In this document: one piece after another, positions 49,165 through 59,866 of the stretch
Position numbering within the stretch: the stretch's first letter is position 1
Layout: every line of letters starts with the position of its first letter
From: Hyalella azteca
Lineage: Eukaryota > Arthropoda > Malacostraca > Amphipoda > Hyalellidae
Length of the DNA: 64,000 nucleotides
Reading direction: 5' to 3'
Assembly: GCF_000764305.2 (NCBI RefSeq)
Contig: NW_025932895.1
Location: 124,001 to 188,000 of the forward strand
Notes under the pieces: model-generated
Databases searched by the model: none
The model's input: only the letters and a program-made list of their open reading frames with translations
Told to the model about the DNA's origin: nothing
Position numbers and translations under genes: made by a program

Positions 49165-50968
49165 TACGAGGAGAAGAGGGGAGGGAAGGAGAGGATTGGG
49201 GCAGCCAATCACGCGGCCACACATACAGACGGACACACAACCGTCGTGTCGCCTCTTAACTGCTTCCAAACACTCCGACAACAAACTTACGCACGCACTC
49301 ACACGTGCACACTTCGCCCTGCGGTCTCTAAGTGAACTATTACCGTGGCTGCGAAGTAGGCAGGATTACATCCGAATTGTGGATAACTGCTGCTTCCGAG
49401 AGCATAAAATAATGCTGTTTGGAGACTATAAGAATATCTCATTGATAGCTTTCTCTGTGTCTATTCAAAGGCTTAATTGAATAAACAAAATTATCTACAA
49501 TACTACGTTCAATCCATAATCTGTAAAAGAGTATTCATACAACTCTTGCTAGTCTCAACATTGGAACTGGAGCACCAAATCGAAAACGCTGGATTGTCGC
49601 TAGTTAACTCATTAATCGGTGAAGCGTGAGTTTCATCTTAAGCAGCTAAACCGAGATCTGTCACTCAAGCAGGAATGTAGTATGTCCATCAAGAATAAAT
49701 CTCATCACTGAGATATGGATATTTTTTTCATTATACGTTAAACATAACGGTTTAATAAAATTAACAATAAAGTAAAAAAAAATGAAGTCGAGTTTTAGCA
49801 TCTATGAACGAATGTTTTAAGGCCATCAGGAGCGTCATTTAACTGCAAAAGATGAGCAACACTAATAGATAAAGCGGGCAGTTATCACGAGAGCAAACGC
49901 TCTTGACAGCAAAAGGTACCATCGGCATCAAGAGCGGGAGGAATTTGACAAGAGTATGCGGCTTGCTCGGCCAGCTGGGAAGTCGAGTGCAGCCGCCTTG
50001 CTCTGCACGAGCGTCCACGCGGGAATGGTTTGTGTTATTTACGTGGGAAGTAATGCCCTAACTGCTCCCAATTGTCAATATCCTATAATCTTAAACTTCA
50101 ACACAGGTGTCGTGAATTTCTATGAAAAATTACTTTATTCATTGCGAGCTCTATTCGACATTATTGTCTTTAATTCGTGACACAACACTATCGCCAATGA
50201 TACAACGTGAACGGGCGTCAGAACAAGGAGGTGCCGATTACTCAATTATGAAGAGAATTTTGTAACTGCCTTCATAGAAGCTCAAGCACAACGCATCTAG
50301 ATAGACTTTCTCGAAGAGCACATGCAAAATTTTAATGATTTTGCATTCAATATTTCTATAAGTATTTTTCCATACGAAATTACTCGCATAATATAGATTG
50401 ATCGCTAAATTAAGCAATAAAAAAGTAGAAAAACAGTAAGTTTCGCACGGACTCGAAATGTCCAACTGCCTAAGATCGTCCAGCACACATTAGGAGCTAA
50501 AAATTTTGAACTGATTATGTAAAAAAATTATACGACAAAATTGATAACTCGTCGGGCGATAACTAACACGAAACAACATATGCGTTTGAGGCTACTTAAC
50601 TTTAGTTTCAATAACTTAGTAACTATAAACCGAAGCAAATACATGCACCCATATACACGGAGTGAGCCATCATCAATTCGCTTTAGCACGTGAGTAGCGG
50701 TGTTAGTGCACGGGCGTCGGCTCCCGCGTTCACACACCACTTTCAGAGGCAACTTATTTTCAAATTCATTTAGCATCAAATGAAGGAGACTCACTTTTTA
50801 GCAGACATCGGCATGGAGCAGGGAAGCAGGTTGTGAATACATTCATATCACTGGTGGGTGAATTAGCTCGAAGAAAAAGCATGCGGATGGTAAACTGTCT
50901 TATGTTTTTTTTTTTAATTTTTCTTTTCTGTATTTTAATCTTATAAATTCTTTCTGTTTCTTATGCAG
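49165..50968. other. No gene recognised
   Basis: Short frames only. On the minus strand ATGTCTGCTAAAAA|GTGAGTC (GT at 50793-50794) would make a first coding exon starting MSAKK, but the Kozak context is weak and nothing confirms it. Confidence 0.35.
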
Positions 50969-51053
50969 CGATGCTTTAAATACATTTAGGGACATTGGTT
51001 TAGAAAATGTAGTCAGCCATTGTGAGATTTCGAGGGGATACATTTTCGTTTAG
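50969..51053 (+). other. Candidate terminal exon after a very strong acceptor
   Basis: A pyrimidine tract of more than 50 bases (50904-50966) ends in CTTTCTGTTTCTTATGCAG (AG at 50967-50968). In the phase that skips one base the sequence reads DALNTFRDIGLENVVSH and CEISRGYIFV, then TAG at 51051-51053. This is the strongest plus-strand acceptor in the window. No donor follows and no family is recognised. Terminal exon or chance run of T. Confidence 0.25.
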
Positions 51054-52213
51054 CCCGGTTCGTGGAACACAAGATTAAATGGTGATAACTTTACGTATAA
51101 CAGATTGTTGGAGACGGATACAGGTTATAGAGATGGTGACTGAAACGCCAACGAGATAAACATCTCTGAACGGAAACCCAATTGGCGATGAGTGGTAAAA
51201 ACCTAGGCTGGTGGTTACCACATCTCTTGCACCAAAACTTGCCTTATCTCAAGTACTAGTGAAATTTTGATTGATAAATTTGCATACCGGAAGGTAAAAA
51301 CTGCGAGGAGAGCTCATTGTTCAGCTATACTTTAAAATAGGTGACGGCAGTTGAGAAAAATAGTTAATTAAAGGTGGGATCTATAATTTTAATCGAGAGA
51401 TCTTGGAGACTTAGGTTCTGATATCGCACAGAGAACGTAGCAAAAATCCGCAGAAATTAAAATAGCATTTCATACAAGATAAGCAAAGATATATCACTAC
51501 TAAACTAAGTGGGAAATTCTTGGTAGAAGTAACATATAAACCGAAGATGACAACAAAAATTATATATATAGACATATTTGGCGTTCAAAATTTGCAGTCT
51601 GAGTTTTTCAACTTGGATCACTTAGCAGCACGAATTAAAAGGGAATTGTCATGTGTTGAACTAAAACCGCTGGAATACTAATTCATACCACAAACGTCTC
51701 AAAATGACGACTAACGAAAAATACTAATAATACAACCTAACAGCACATGCGTAGGCAACGTGTGACCAGACACAAAGAAGCTCTCCGATTAGACTTCTCA
51801 GGCAGTGGTTGCGTGATCCTCTTGATTTGAAGATTTTTCACAAGGTCCATACTCAACACGTACGTGGTCATGATCAATACAGACCTCTGCCCTGCTCCTA
51901 GCTGTGTAGTTTGGTCAGGGGTGCTCGCCCCTCTCTGGCTTGCCTGAGATAACCGCCCTTCCAGACGTCAGCGCGGCGCCCGCGACACGCTTCCTCCCTC
52001 CTAAACAACTTTCCCAGCCGATCATTGCGCCTCCGCCACCATACATCAACGACGATCACTTGCTACTTATTTCCTTCTCATGATGTGGCAACAGTTTCAT
52101 CGTAGAAACGAATTTTCCCTTAACGAGCTAAAATATTCTTCTCGTAAGCCGTTAAGAAAATACAAGGAACGGCGGAGGGATTCAGCACGATATAATTTAC
52201 GTTTCAAAATTTT
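51054..52213. other. No gene recognised; GC-rich island 51890-52080
   Basis: AT-rich, then a GC-rich island shortly before the tRNA-Gly gene. No frame is convincing. Confidence 0.4.
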
Positions 52214-52284
52214 TGCATCGGCCTGGAATTGAACCCGGGCCTCCCGCGTGGCAGGCGAGAATTCTACCACTGAACCACCGATGC
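52214..52284 (-). tRNA. tRNA-Gly (GCC), T arm altered
   Basis: The 71-bp cloverleaf has acceptor GCATCGG/CCGATGC with discriminator A, anticodon GCC (52250-52252, complement), D arm GTTCAGTGGTAGAATTC as in standard animal tRNA-Gly and no intron or CCA. Compared with the usual gene, the T arm reads CCGGG-TTCAATT-CCAGG in place of a perfectly paired stem with TTCGATT: one G-C pair becomes G-A, and the B box deviates from GGTTCGANTCC at its invariant G. Four T follow the gene on the minus strand as a weak Pol III terminator. It decodes GGC/GGU if active; the two changes suggest reduced function or a decaying copy. Confidence 0.9.
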
Positions 52285-52708
52285 TTATATTATATCTCAT
52301 GTTTGATGTCAATAGAACTCAATAACATACACAGTAAATTCGTGCAATGCCTTACCGAAAAATATCTGCACACCGCACACGTAGCGAGATAAATAACCCC
52401 TCCAAATGTCCATTCACTACCCTTATACCTAACCTCAGCCTCATTCCATTACCAGGAGCTTTTTTTTACCAATTTGATATCCAAGGACTTACAGTTAAAT
52501 TGCAAAGAAAGTTCAAGTCTTGTTTCAGTCTTCAGACTTGAACTGAAATAACTGACGACGTTGCTATTGCTGTGAATAAAATGATAAGCATGAACCGCAT
52601 AGATTTCTTCTGCATCATTTGAGCTGACATTGCAATGGAAAATAGCACGCTAGAAACATAAGGTGATCAGTGAACAATCATGAAAGTCTCACCTAATAAA
52701 ATATATTT
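52285..52708. other. Spacer between two tRNA genes
   Basis: No feature seen; a GTGAGACT donor-like word at about 52688 (minus) has no partner. Confidence 0.4.
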
Positions 52709-52780
52709 CTCCCCGGCGGGGAATCGAACCCCGGTCTCCCGCGTGACAGGCGGGGATACTCACCACTATACTACCGAGGA
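52709..52780 (-). tRNA. tRNA-Asp (GTC)
   Basis: The 72-bp cloverleaf has acceptor TCCTCGG/CCGGGGA with discriminator G, D arm GTAGTATAGTGGTGAGTATC, anticodon GTC (complement of 52745-52747) on a CCCGC/GCGGG stem, and a perfect T arm CGGGG-TTCGATT-CCCCG. The B box GGTTCGATTCC is intact. No intron and no encoded CCA, as in eukaryotic nuclear genes. A short T run (TATTTTAT) lies about ten bases downstream. It should be functional and decode GAC/GAU. It lies 424 bp upstream of tRNA-Gly on the same strand; each has its own internal promoter, so they need not be co-transcribed. Confidence 0.97.
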
Positions 52781-53399
52781 GTGATACGTGAGCAAGATTT
52801 ATTCTCACTAGACCTACTAAAAAATGAAATTAATGCTCTCTTCTGAATTGGTAAAAACTTAGCTTATCGTTATGCCACTGAAGACTGAACATACTTTAAG
52901 TTACGTCTAAATTTTCAACTATAATTCGAACTCGTACAAAATAAAACCAACTTGAGGGAGTTCAACTGTATGGTCGCAGATATTTCTCAGAGTAGTAATT
53001 TAGAACTATCCTCCTGTTAGCCGAAATCTCGACGCAATTCACTTCACTTACCTAGTGTTGCCCCACATAGTGTGAAAATTAGGGGATCTCTTAGTCAATC
53101 GTTTGATTTAGAAAGCAATCTTACTAGATTTTTGGTTTCGAGGTATGAAATCTATGTGGATTAACTTCGCACCTCGAGGGCTAACTGCAATTCTGACTCA
53201 ATTTATAACTTAAGACATAAATTCATAATTAACGTGAGAGACGCAGCGCACGGAGAATTTTTTCTCCTTTCTAATGAACAACAAACAAACAAAAAAAGAA
53301 TGGGAAGTATCCAGATTTGCGTACATACAAGCTATGCAACCTGAGCAGCCGCGCAATCATTACCTTGACTGCGTCAATGTAAAATTTACATTGTAGCCA
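52781..53399. other. No feature recognised
   Basis: AT-rich spacer. Confidence 0.4.
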
Positions 53400-53640
53400 A
53401 AACGAGTGTGCAATCATGTCTCCCCCTCCCCCCTTTGTTTGGAAGTTGCTTGGTTAGCTTGCCGCCGGGTGTGTTTGTGTGTACGTACGTCGGGCTTGAG
53501 CCAGGCCAAGTGGTCAGTGACGTCGTGAGAAGAGTCGAGTGACGTCACACAGATCACCAAGAAGCTGATGTCGCGCTAATAGGTAGTGGTCGGGTGGAAG
53601 TAAGAACCGCTCATCAGTCACTACAACTTGCTGTAAGTGC
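53400..53640. promoter_or_regulatory. GC-rich island with two CRE sites 22 bp apart
   Basis: TGACGTCG (53518-53525) and perfect TGACGTCA (53540-53547) lie two helical turns apart in a GC-rich island. This spacing places two bZIP dimers on the same face of DNA. Transcription from here is not demonstrated by the sequence. Confidence 0.35.
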
Positions 53641-55678
53641 TTACTTCCTGTCCAATATTGAGTAGAAAATTCAACCCTGTATTTGATAGCGCCTGAAGAG
53701 AAAATATTAAATTTTGCGAAATGATCGTGTTGAAGAGCCTAACGACACTCTGTGGTTAATTTCAATTCATAATAAGTTGCGTGCTATGCAATGCGCTTAG
53801 AAGTTTGTGAGTGAAAGGGTTACATCTTTGACGTGAGCAACAGAAGCTCGCCTTAAAGCTGCACAGAAGTTTCTTCCCGCCAGAGACTGCCGCCGCAAGT
53901 GCATGAGAGAGAGAGAGAGATAGAGAGATATAGAGAGAAAAGAGAGAGAGAGGGAGAGGTGCATTGCAGGGTCAGTCTTTCCTTCACTGGCCGCACTTAC
54001 GCAGGTGACCTTCAATGATTTACTTCCCGCGATGCACCATGATATGTTCATTATAAGCTGTGTGTTTCGAGGATAAGTCAATATTAATAAAATTCACACA
54101 ATTTCATTTCAACACTCACTACGCTATCAATGCGTGAAGATAAACTAGTCTATAAAGTTTCGGCCATCTTAAAAAAATTATTGGTTTTCGATTAAATGAA
54201 ATTGGAAATGTCTTACCTTAAACGGTTTGGGCTGCAGTTTTTCGAGAATTTTACCATATTATACCAATTGAAATGAACTCCTGTGACGGCAGTCAAGTTT
54301 CTCAGCAGATTTTTCTCATCACACGTGGCAAGCTTATAGTACATCAAGGAAGATCGTTTCAATAAGTAAAATGATGTCGAATAAAATTCAACAGCAAGAG
54401 AGCATATCTATTTAACATAGTTTATTAAGGCGGTGAGTCGTCAGTGAAGTTTCTCATCTAATTTCAATAAAATTTGAATTATGATCCTCAACCTTGTACA
54501 ACATATATGCATCTATGATCTTGAATCTAGTTTTTCAATTATCCATAAGGTGAGTGGAGTGCATGCTGTGCGAGTCGAGGCTAGCGAGCTGACACTTTTC
54601 AAACGTTCCGCAGTAACGGACTTGGCACAGCTCTTAAACAAGGCTGCCATGGCAACCGGAGCATGGCCACTCGTCCGTCTTTTAATACAGAGATATAGAA
54701 CTTTTCTATAATTGATCATAAAATTTATCCTCGATGCATCAAATAAATACGTTTTAGTTGAAATATGAAATACAATTTGCCTTCTGAATGTTTGAAAATA
54801 CCTTTTCTGGCTTCAAGACGTGTATGAGTAAGATAAGTAAACAACATACGAAGCGACAACTGGGCACATTGGAAGAAGTATCGAAGCAGAACAACTCAGT
54901 TCTTACTGGTGAAATAATAGCTGATGAAGGCCTGATAAGTCATGTTCAAATAACGATCGGCTGCGACTTGTGGTCAGTGGCCACCAGAGAGCAGCACCTA
55001 CTGGCGCAGCTCGCTAACGTGCTGAATTGATTGAGAACGCCGAAGTTCTGGCGCCTGCAATTTGTTGGGATGTATTGAAGAAAGCAAGTTCGTTTATATA
55101 ACATCATAGCTTAATAGGAGTTTTTTCTTCTTGAAAAAGCGTAGGCACCGAGTTAGACGAGAATTGGTGGTCAGTGAAACTGGATTGTTTTGTTTTCATT
55201 TTACCCTTGTGAAAAATACATCTCAAAAACGTCGGAAAATATCAATTGAAATTCTCATTTACCTCTTATTTAGTTTTATAAAAAGTCACCTAAGATTAGA
55301 ACCTTGAAAATATATTAGTATTTATGATTAGTAAGTATTTACTGAAAATTAATTTTACAGATCCATTAGATAGTATATTACACTTTTTTTAAACGGTCAA
55401 ACGTAGACACTCTAGAACGACTATTATGCATATAGAAACGAAAAATATTTTCATAATGTACAAATTTAATTTGTTTCACTGGAAATCATTTATCCCATGC
55501 ATATTTAAATAAATATTAAAATGAATGAGTGGCTAAAATGAATTAAGCAGTGAAATTAAACTTATACGTTAATTTGTGACATAAATCATTGAGTGGCACC
55601 CGAATGAAGTTATAATGAAACGCTAGTCCAATAAAAAAGAACGAAAAATCATAATTTACAATCCTGTAATATTATCAT
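53641..55678. other. No gene recognised
   Basis: An 80-codon ATG frame (54788-55030) ends in an unremarkable sequence and has no family. A minus-strand segment 54215-54284 between a CAG acceptor and a TTTAAG|GTAAGAC donor is open in one frame (VHFNWYNMVKFSKNC...) but its pyrimidine tract is weak. Otherwise AT-rich. Confidence 0.35.
53905..53958. repeat. (GA)n microsatellite
   Basis: AGAGAG run interrupted by ATAGAGAGATA. Confidence 0.9.
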
Positions 55679-55760
55679 GGCGAGGTGGCCGAGTGGTTAA
55701 GGCGTTGGACTGCTAATCCAATACGGTCTCCGTGCGTGGGTTCGAATCCCATCCTCGTCG
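55679..55760 (+). tRNA. tRNA-Ser (GCT)
   Basis: The 82-bp gene has acceptor GGCGAGG/CCTCGTC with discriminator G, TGGCCGAGTGG D arm, anticodon stem TTGGA/TCCAA with loop CTGCTAA (anticodon GCT at 55712-55714), a long class-II variable arm (TACGGTCTCCGTGC) and an intact T arm GTGGG-TTCGAAT-CCCAT. B box GGTTCGAATCC matches consensus. A run of T (ATTTTT) ten bases downstream is the Pol III terminator. Position 2 forms a G-T wobble with position 71 where animal tRNA-Ser(GCT) usually has A-T; this should be tolerated. It decodes AGC/AGU. Confidence 0.97.
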
Positions 55761-55974
55761 TACTGAATTTTTCATTTCCAGTGGAGACTTGACCTCACAC
55801 TTACTAACGTCTCGTCTCAAAGTAACAGCGTGTTAAACATAAGTCATGTCCGAAACCGAATAAACATAATAGGTAATTAAATAAGACAAATTGCAAATTA
55901 ATGCGATCATACCAACTGTGATCGTACTAATTAAAAAGGTCGACATTGGTGAAGTATGCAGCTCCAGTAAATGA
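55761..55974. other. No feature recognised
   Basis: Spacer downstream of tRNA-Ser. Confidence 0.4.
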
Positions 55975-56124
55975 GAAAAAAATATAACTCGGTACTCACT
56001 GCAGTGAGTGACAGAGAGCGCATTTTCTCGTCGACGAAAACTTGAGGTCACGGACGGACGGACAGACGGACATGGCGAGCACAATAGTGCATTTTTCCAT
56101 AAATGAGAAAATGCGCTAAAAACA
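55975..56124 (-). repeat. Dispersed ~140-bp repeat family, copy E (reverse)
   Basis: A well-preserved reverse copy: starts AAAAATATAACTC, has GTACTCACTGCAGTGAGTGA, GAGAAAATGCGC in complement, GGACGGACGGACAGACGGAC and ends AATGAGAAAATGCGCTAAAAA. Copies D and E resemble each other most. Confidence 0.85.
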
Positions 56125-56330
56125 GGATACATGTGCTTGCAGTTATAGAGCTTATACCGCACGTCTTTATTACAGTGACTTAATGAGTAATAAAAACAAC
56201 ATTATTCACAACACATAAGCTGAAACCTGAATGTTCCATCAATGATGTGATGTTCATCAATCACATCCTATAATTCATTATTATATAAGCAATTGCCCAG
56301 CAGGCCCGAGGCAAGTTTACATCGTATGAC
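56125..56330. other. No feature recognised
   Basis: AT-rich spacer. Confidence 0.4.
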
Positions 56331-56550
56331 AGGAGATGTGCGTGTGGCAGCAGTCAGTGGCAGCAGTGGCAGGAGATGTGCGTGTGGCAGCAGTCAGTGG
56401 CAGCAGTGGCAGGAGATGTGCGTGAGGCAGCAGCCAGTGGCAGCAGTGACAGGAGATGTGCGAGTGGCAGCAGTCAGTGGCAGCAGTGACAGGAGATGTG
56501 CGTGTGGCAACAGTCAGTGGCAGCAGTGGCAGGAGATGTGGAGGCGAGCG
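56331..56550. repeat. 40-bp minisatellite
   Basis: AGGAGATGTGCGTGTGGCAG marks units at 56331, 56371, 56411, 56451, 56491 and 56531, exact 40-bp steps with few substitutions. Confidence 0.95.
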
Positions 56551-56627
56551 AGTTTCAAGTGTCACGAAGCGTCACGCAACTCCCGCACCCTTGAACTAAT
56601 GAGCTGTGTTGTTCCTTAGATCAATAC

Positions 56628-56972
56628 ACGCACACACGCCTCAACACGCGCCTCAACACACGCCTCAACACACGCCTCAACACGCCTCAACACACGCCTC
56701 AACACACGCCTCAACACACGCCTCAAACACACCTCAACACAAACCTCAAAACACACGCCTCAACACACGCCTCAACACACACGCCTCAACACACACGCCT
56801 CAACACGCGCCTCAACACACACCTCAACACACGCCTCAACACACACCTCAACACACACCTCAACACAAACGCCTCAACACACGCCTCAACACACACGCCT
56901 CAACACGCGCCTCAACACACACCTCAACACACGCCTCAACACACGCCTCAACACACGCCTCAACATACTTCT
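56628..56972. repeat. (CTCAACACACGC)n minisatellite, 10-14-bp units
   Basis: A strongly strand-asymmetric C/A array of CCTCAACACACG with 10-, 12- and 14-bp variants. Blocks such as ACGCCTCAACACGCGCCTCA recur, showing block duplication. The plus-strand frame translates as TPQHAPQH repeats, a by-product. Confidence 0.95.
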
Positions 56973-57238
56973 CGAAAAAAAGTAAATATAATGTTCGGAG
57001 TAATGCCCATAGACTTGCTGTTGAATTTTTCCTACATCCTTATATGTAATTATCATCAGATTCTTGCGAATAGTGAAATAAACTTCTGGAAATGTCAGGA
57101 AGTTCTGCCAGTCCCCGCGTGTAGTTCAGGATAAGAACGGAGACGCTAGAGTGGACCGGCCGTTCGTCATAAAATTGATTCGACATAAGCGGTTTAATGG
57201 TCATTGCCACGACGCTGCTCCACCCTCACCATCATAAG
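56973..57238. other. No feature recognised
   Basis: Spacer between the minisatellite and a duplication. Confidence 0.4.
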
Positions 57239-57425
57239 GGTTCTGACCGTTAGATCCTCATCATTTACTAGACTCCATCTTTCATACCGACCGCTGCACC
57301 AGCTAAAGTGCAATGCAACACTAAAATACAATGATAGCATCCTGCAATATTCACTATTGCATGGGTCATGACCGTTAGATCCCCATCACTTACGATACCC
57401 ATCCTTCACACCGACATCCTTCAAC
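57239..57425. repeat. 124-bp-spaced duplication
   Basis: TGACCGTTAGATCC(T/C)CATCA(T/C)TTAC and (T/C)TTCA(T/C)ACCGAC occur in order at 57246-57292 and 57370-57413. Confidence 0.75.
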
Positions 57426-57479
57426 TAAACTACAAGTAAGATAATATAGTAAAACACGTGTCGCGCATTTCATGATTTG

Positions 57480-58925
57480 CATTTAAAAGAATATGGTGAA
57501 ACAATGAATGAAATAGACTGGAACAACAAGATATGTAATGTTGGTAATGACCATCCAGCAGAAAGTTTTTTCTTCACAACCCAAGAAGCCTTCTTTTTGC
57601 AGCACCAGAAAGAAGCCACGTTACTCAGGTTCGGCCAGCGACCAACAATAGACGATCTGGTTCCAACGGAAAAAACTAAGACCTGGTGAATGAAGTAACT
57701 ATTATGCCTGCACTCAGGAAGAGTAATTATGGTGGACTTGTCATCGACGTGGCTTTCATATCCCACGGGAGAGACAGTGTTTGATGGCAGACTATACGAT
57801 GGAATTAGGGAAGCGTTTTGTGGTGTGGACTGGGTCGAGGGTGAGATGGAGGGCTTGCAGGGCGCGAACCAGGCATGGATTAACTTTACAGACCACCAAC
57901 ACAGAGGCAAAGCTAAATTTATTCCGATTTCAAGTTTTACCCGAGCACCCAGGAAGAAAAGACTCGATCGGCACACTGACATCAGCAGGAAAAAAAACAC
58001 AAATTTCACCGACGTTGGCTGCTGATTCAGGCAGGTTATGACTAGGAAACATACAGAATAAAACTAGAAAACAAGCAGCTAGATAAAGCCGCGTAACGAA
58101 AAGGAGGCTTGAAGCAACAATAGCTGCTTAGGCTAAACGAACCCCAAATCCTTTTTGTTATAAATCATTTTGGTCATATGCCAAACGATCTCTAAATCAA
58201 GAGTGGTCAAACGCTCATTAAACATCCTTACTTCGGAGACATTCGTTCAGTTGTTCAAATCACTTATTCGGCCATTTCTGAAGCACGGGCGGTCGGTTTG
58301 GCAGCCACAACACATGACCCTCTGCACCGACTTCACTTAGAGGATATCCAGAGAAAAGCGACTAAACTAATCGCAAGTCATAGAGACAAGCCTCGCTCAG
58401 AGAGTCTGGTAGTCTTTATATGTAGCAATGCTTGAAAATTCCCAGACTGCATGAGAGGAGACATGATCGATATCTTCAAGCAAGTCCATGGGGCATAGGA
58501 TGTGGACGTAGGATGAAGGATGTGGATGTGGACGTAGGATGTAGACGTATGATGGGAAATAGGATGAAGGAGCAATGCTCCTTCATTGGTGTAAAGGCAC
58601 GCGGGGTAACAGCGTGAAGCTCGCAAAAGAACGCAACCGAAAAAGCATAATATCGGGCTTCTTTTCTTTTAGCGTGAATGGTCTTCCAGAGAGTGTTTTT
58701 ATCTTGTTTTATATCTTCAAAAACATGTTTGACAAATTCTGGGTGGACCAACCGGGCCTCTTCGACCCTAAGTGCCTCCGACTAGCTAACCAATTTTTTG
58801 CTCTTTAGGCTGCGCAACTTGCAACCAAATGAATTACAAACTGCCTGCATGGAAGCTACCAAGCTGATGGTGGGTGAACGCACCAGTTTCTAATAAACTG
58901 AAACCATCAAGGATTATTGAGAAAA
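57480..58925 (+). mobile_element. CR1-type non-LTR retrotransposon remnant
   Basis: The plus strand carries pieces of a CR1-like ORF2 in the correct order. First the end of the endonuclease region: NEIDWNN near 57505, then FLQHQKEATLLRFGQRP and IDDLV to about 57670. Next the linker before the reverse transcriptase: FDGRLYDGIREAFCGVDW, then SSFTRAPRKK to about 57955, and KSFWSYAKRSLN near 58165. Finally the C-terminal region: LFKSLIRPFLKHG, DIQRKATKLIASHRDKP, RGDMIDIFKQVHG, then RGNSVKLAKERNRKS and MFDKFWVDQPGLFD to about 58770. The endonuclease SDH motif and the whole catalytic reverse-transcriptase core (including YADD) are missing, and there are several stops and frameshifts. It is 5'-truncated and internally deleted, and dead. 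A short GTGGACGTAGGATG repeat (58499-58560) has grown inside the C-terminal part. Confidence 0.9.
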
Positions 58926-59421
58926 TAAAAACACTGCGTAGACTTAGTTTTATTTTTAAAGTTCATTATTGAGTCTATTGTATAGGATGTCCACAAAATT
59001 GGAATTTGAAGACTCCATTTTATATATCTAATCCATTAGATTAAACAAGAATCAACATAAAAAGTTGGAAATACAAATAATCAATATTCGTTTGAACTCC
59101 TAATTGTCTATCTAAATTTTACATTCAAGTTCAGTCTTAGAATCATGAATTCAACAAATAATATAAGAATTTTTGAATATAGATGGGTAATATAACTCCA
59201 TGCAATAGGAACAAGGCTCTGTTAATCAGGCGAGTAATAGAGATGAGAGACACATAATCACGACGCGTCGCACTCGTCTTCAGGTGTATCTCTAGAAGGC
59301 CTGGCCGGCCAGCAGGCTGCGTGGCGCGGGTGACACGCGAGCGGCCCAATCGACTAATCGATCAGCGAACGTTTGCCCGCCGGATCAGGTTTTGTCTTCA
59401 TGGCCGGCGACGAGTTTCTAA
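58926..59421. other. No feature recognised
   Basis: AT-rich spacer, then a GC-rich shift from about 59260 into the next array. Confidence 0.4.
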
Positions 59422-59553
59422 GACGCGTGAGGACATCGTCGCTACCGACGCCTCCAAGACGCGTGAGGACATCGTCGCTACCGACGCCTCCAAGACGCGT
59501 GAGGACATCGTCGCTACCGACGCCTCCAAGACGCGTGAGGACATCGTTGCGCA
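59422..59553. repeat. 36-bp minisatellite, four units
   Basis: GACGCGTGAGGACATCGTCG starts units at 59422, 59458, 59494 and 59530, almost identical, so a recent expansion. The period is a multiple of three, which keeps frames open on both strands (TREDIVATDASK, RRVRTSSLPTPP, LGGVGSDDVLTR). Confidence 0.95.
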
Positions 59554-59866
59554 TTACCCCGACCGAAGAGTTCACGCGGCACACCGAACGAAAACACGCT
59601 TCATGTGCAAGGATGAGACGCGATCCACAGTCAGGAGACACCTACTTTACGGTAAAGACAACAGCACTTGACGGACAGGAACAGCATTCTTCAAGGGCAG
59701 GTCAAAAGTACTTCACGGTCATGAAATCCGCGCTGTACGATCACAACAAACGCGCTTCAGGAACCGTACGAGACAGGCTGCATGCGGGGTATAAAAGACG
59801 CGCTTCATGGGCGAGGAAAAACGTGCTTCGGAGGAACTAAAAAAAGACACAATTTGAATGCAATTG
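59554..59866. repeat. Degenerate repeat-like sequence with ACGCGCTTCA words
   Basis: AAACACGCTTCATG, CAGCACTTGACGG, AGTACTTCACGG, AAACGCGCTTCAGG, AGACGCGCTTCATGG and AACGTGCTTCGG recur every 22-50 bases. It looks like an old, strongly diverged minisatellite; similar words continue after the MITE to about 60230. A long plus-strand frame (59373-59840) is a consequence of GC-rich, stop-poor repeats. Confidence 0.5.

Noticed and set aside
50795..50870. First coding exon MSAKK before GTGAGT on the minus strand
   Set aside because: The start codons have weak Kozak contexts and no upstream promoter or conservation evidence is visible.
56606..57049. Open frame with TPQH repeats
   Set aside because: Translation of the CTCAACACACG minisatellite.
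57470..58009. 179-codon minus-strand open frame, the longest in the window
   Set aside because: It is antisense to the CR1 remnant, whose plus-strand pieces are recognisable; the frame is a shadow.
59321..59840. Long plus-strand frames across the 36-bp array
   Set aside because: Explained by a stop-free repeat with a period divisible by three, followed by GC-rich degenerate repeats.
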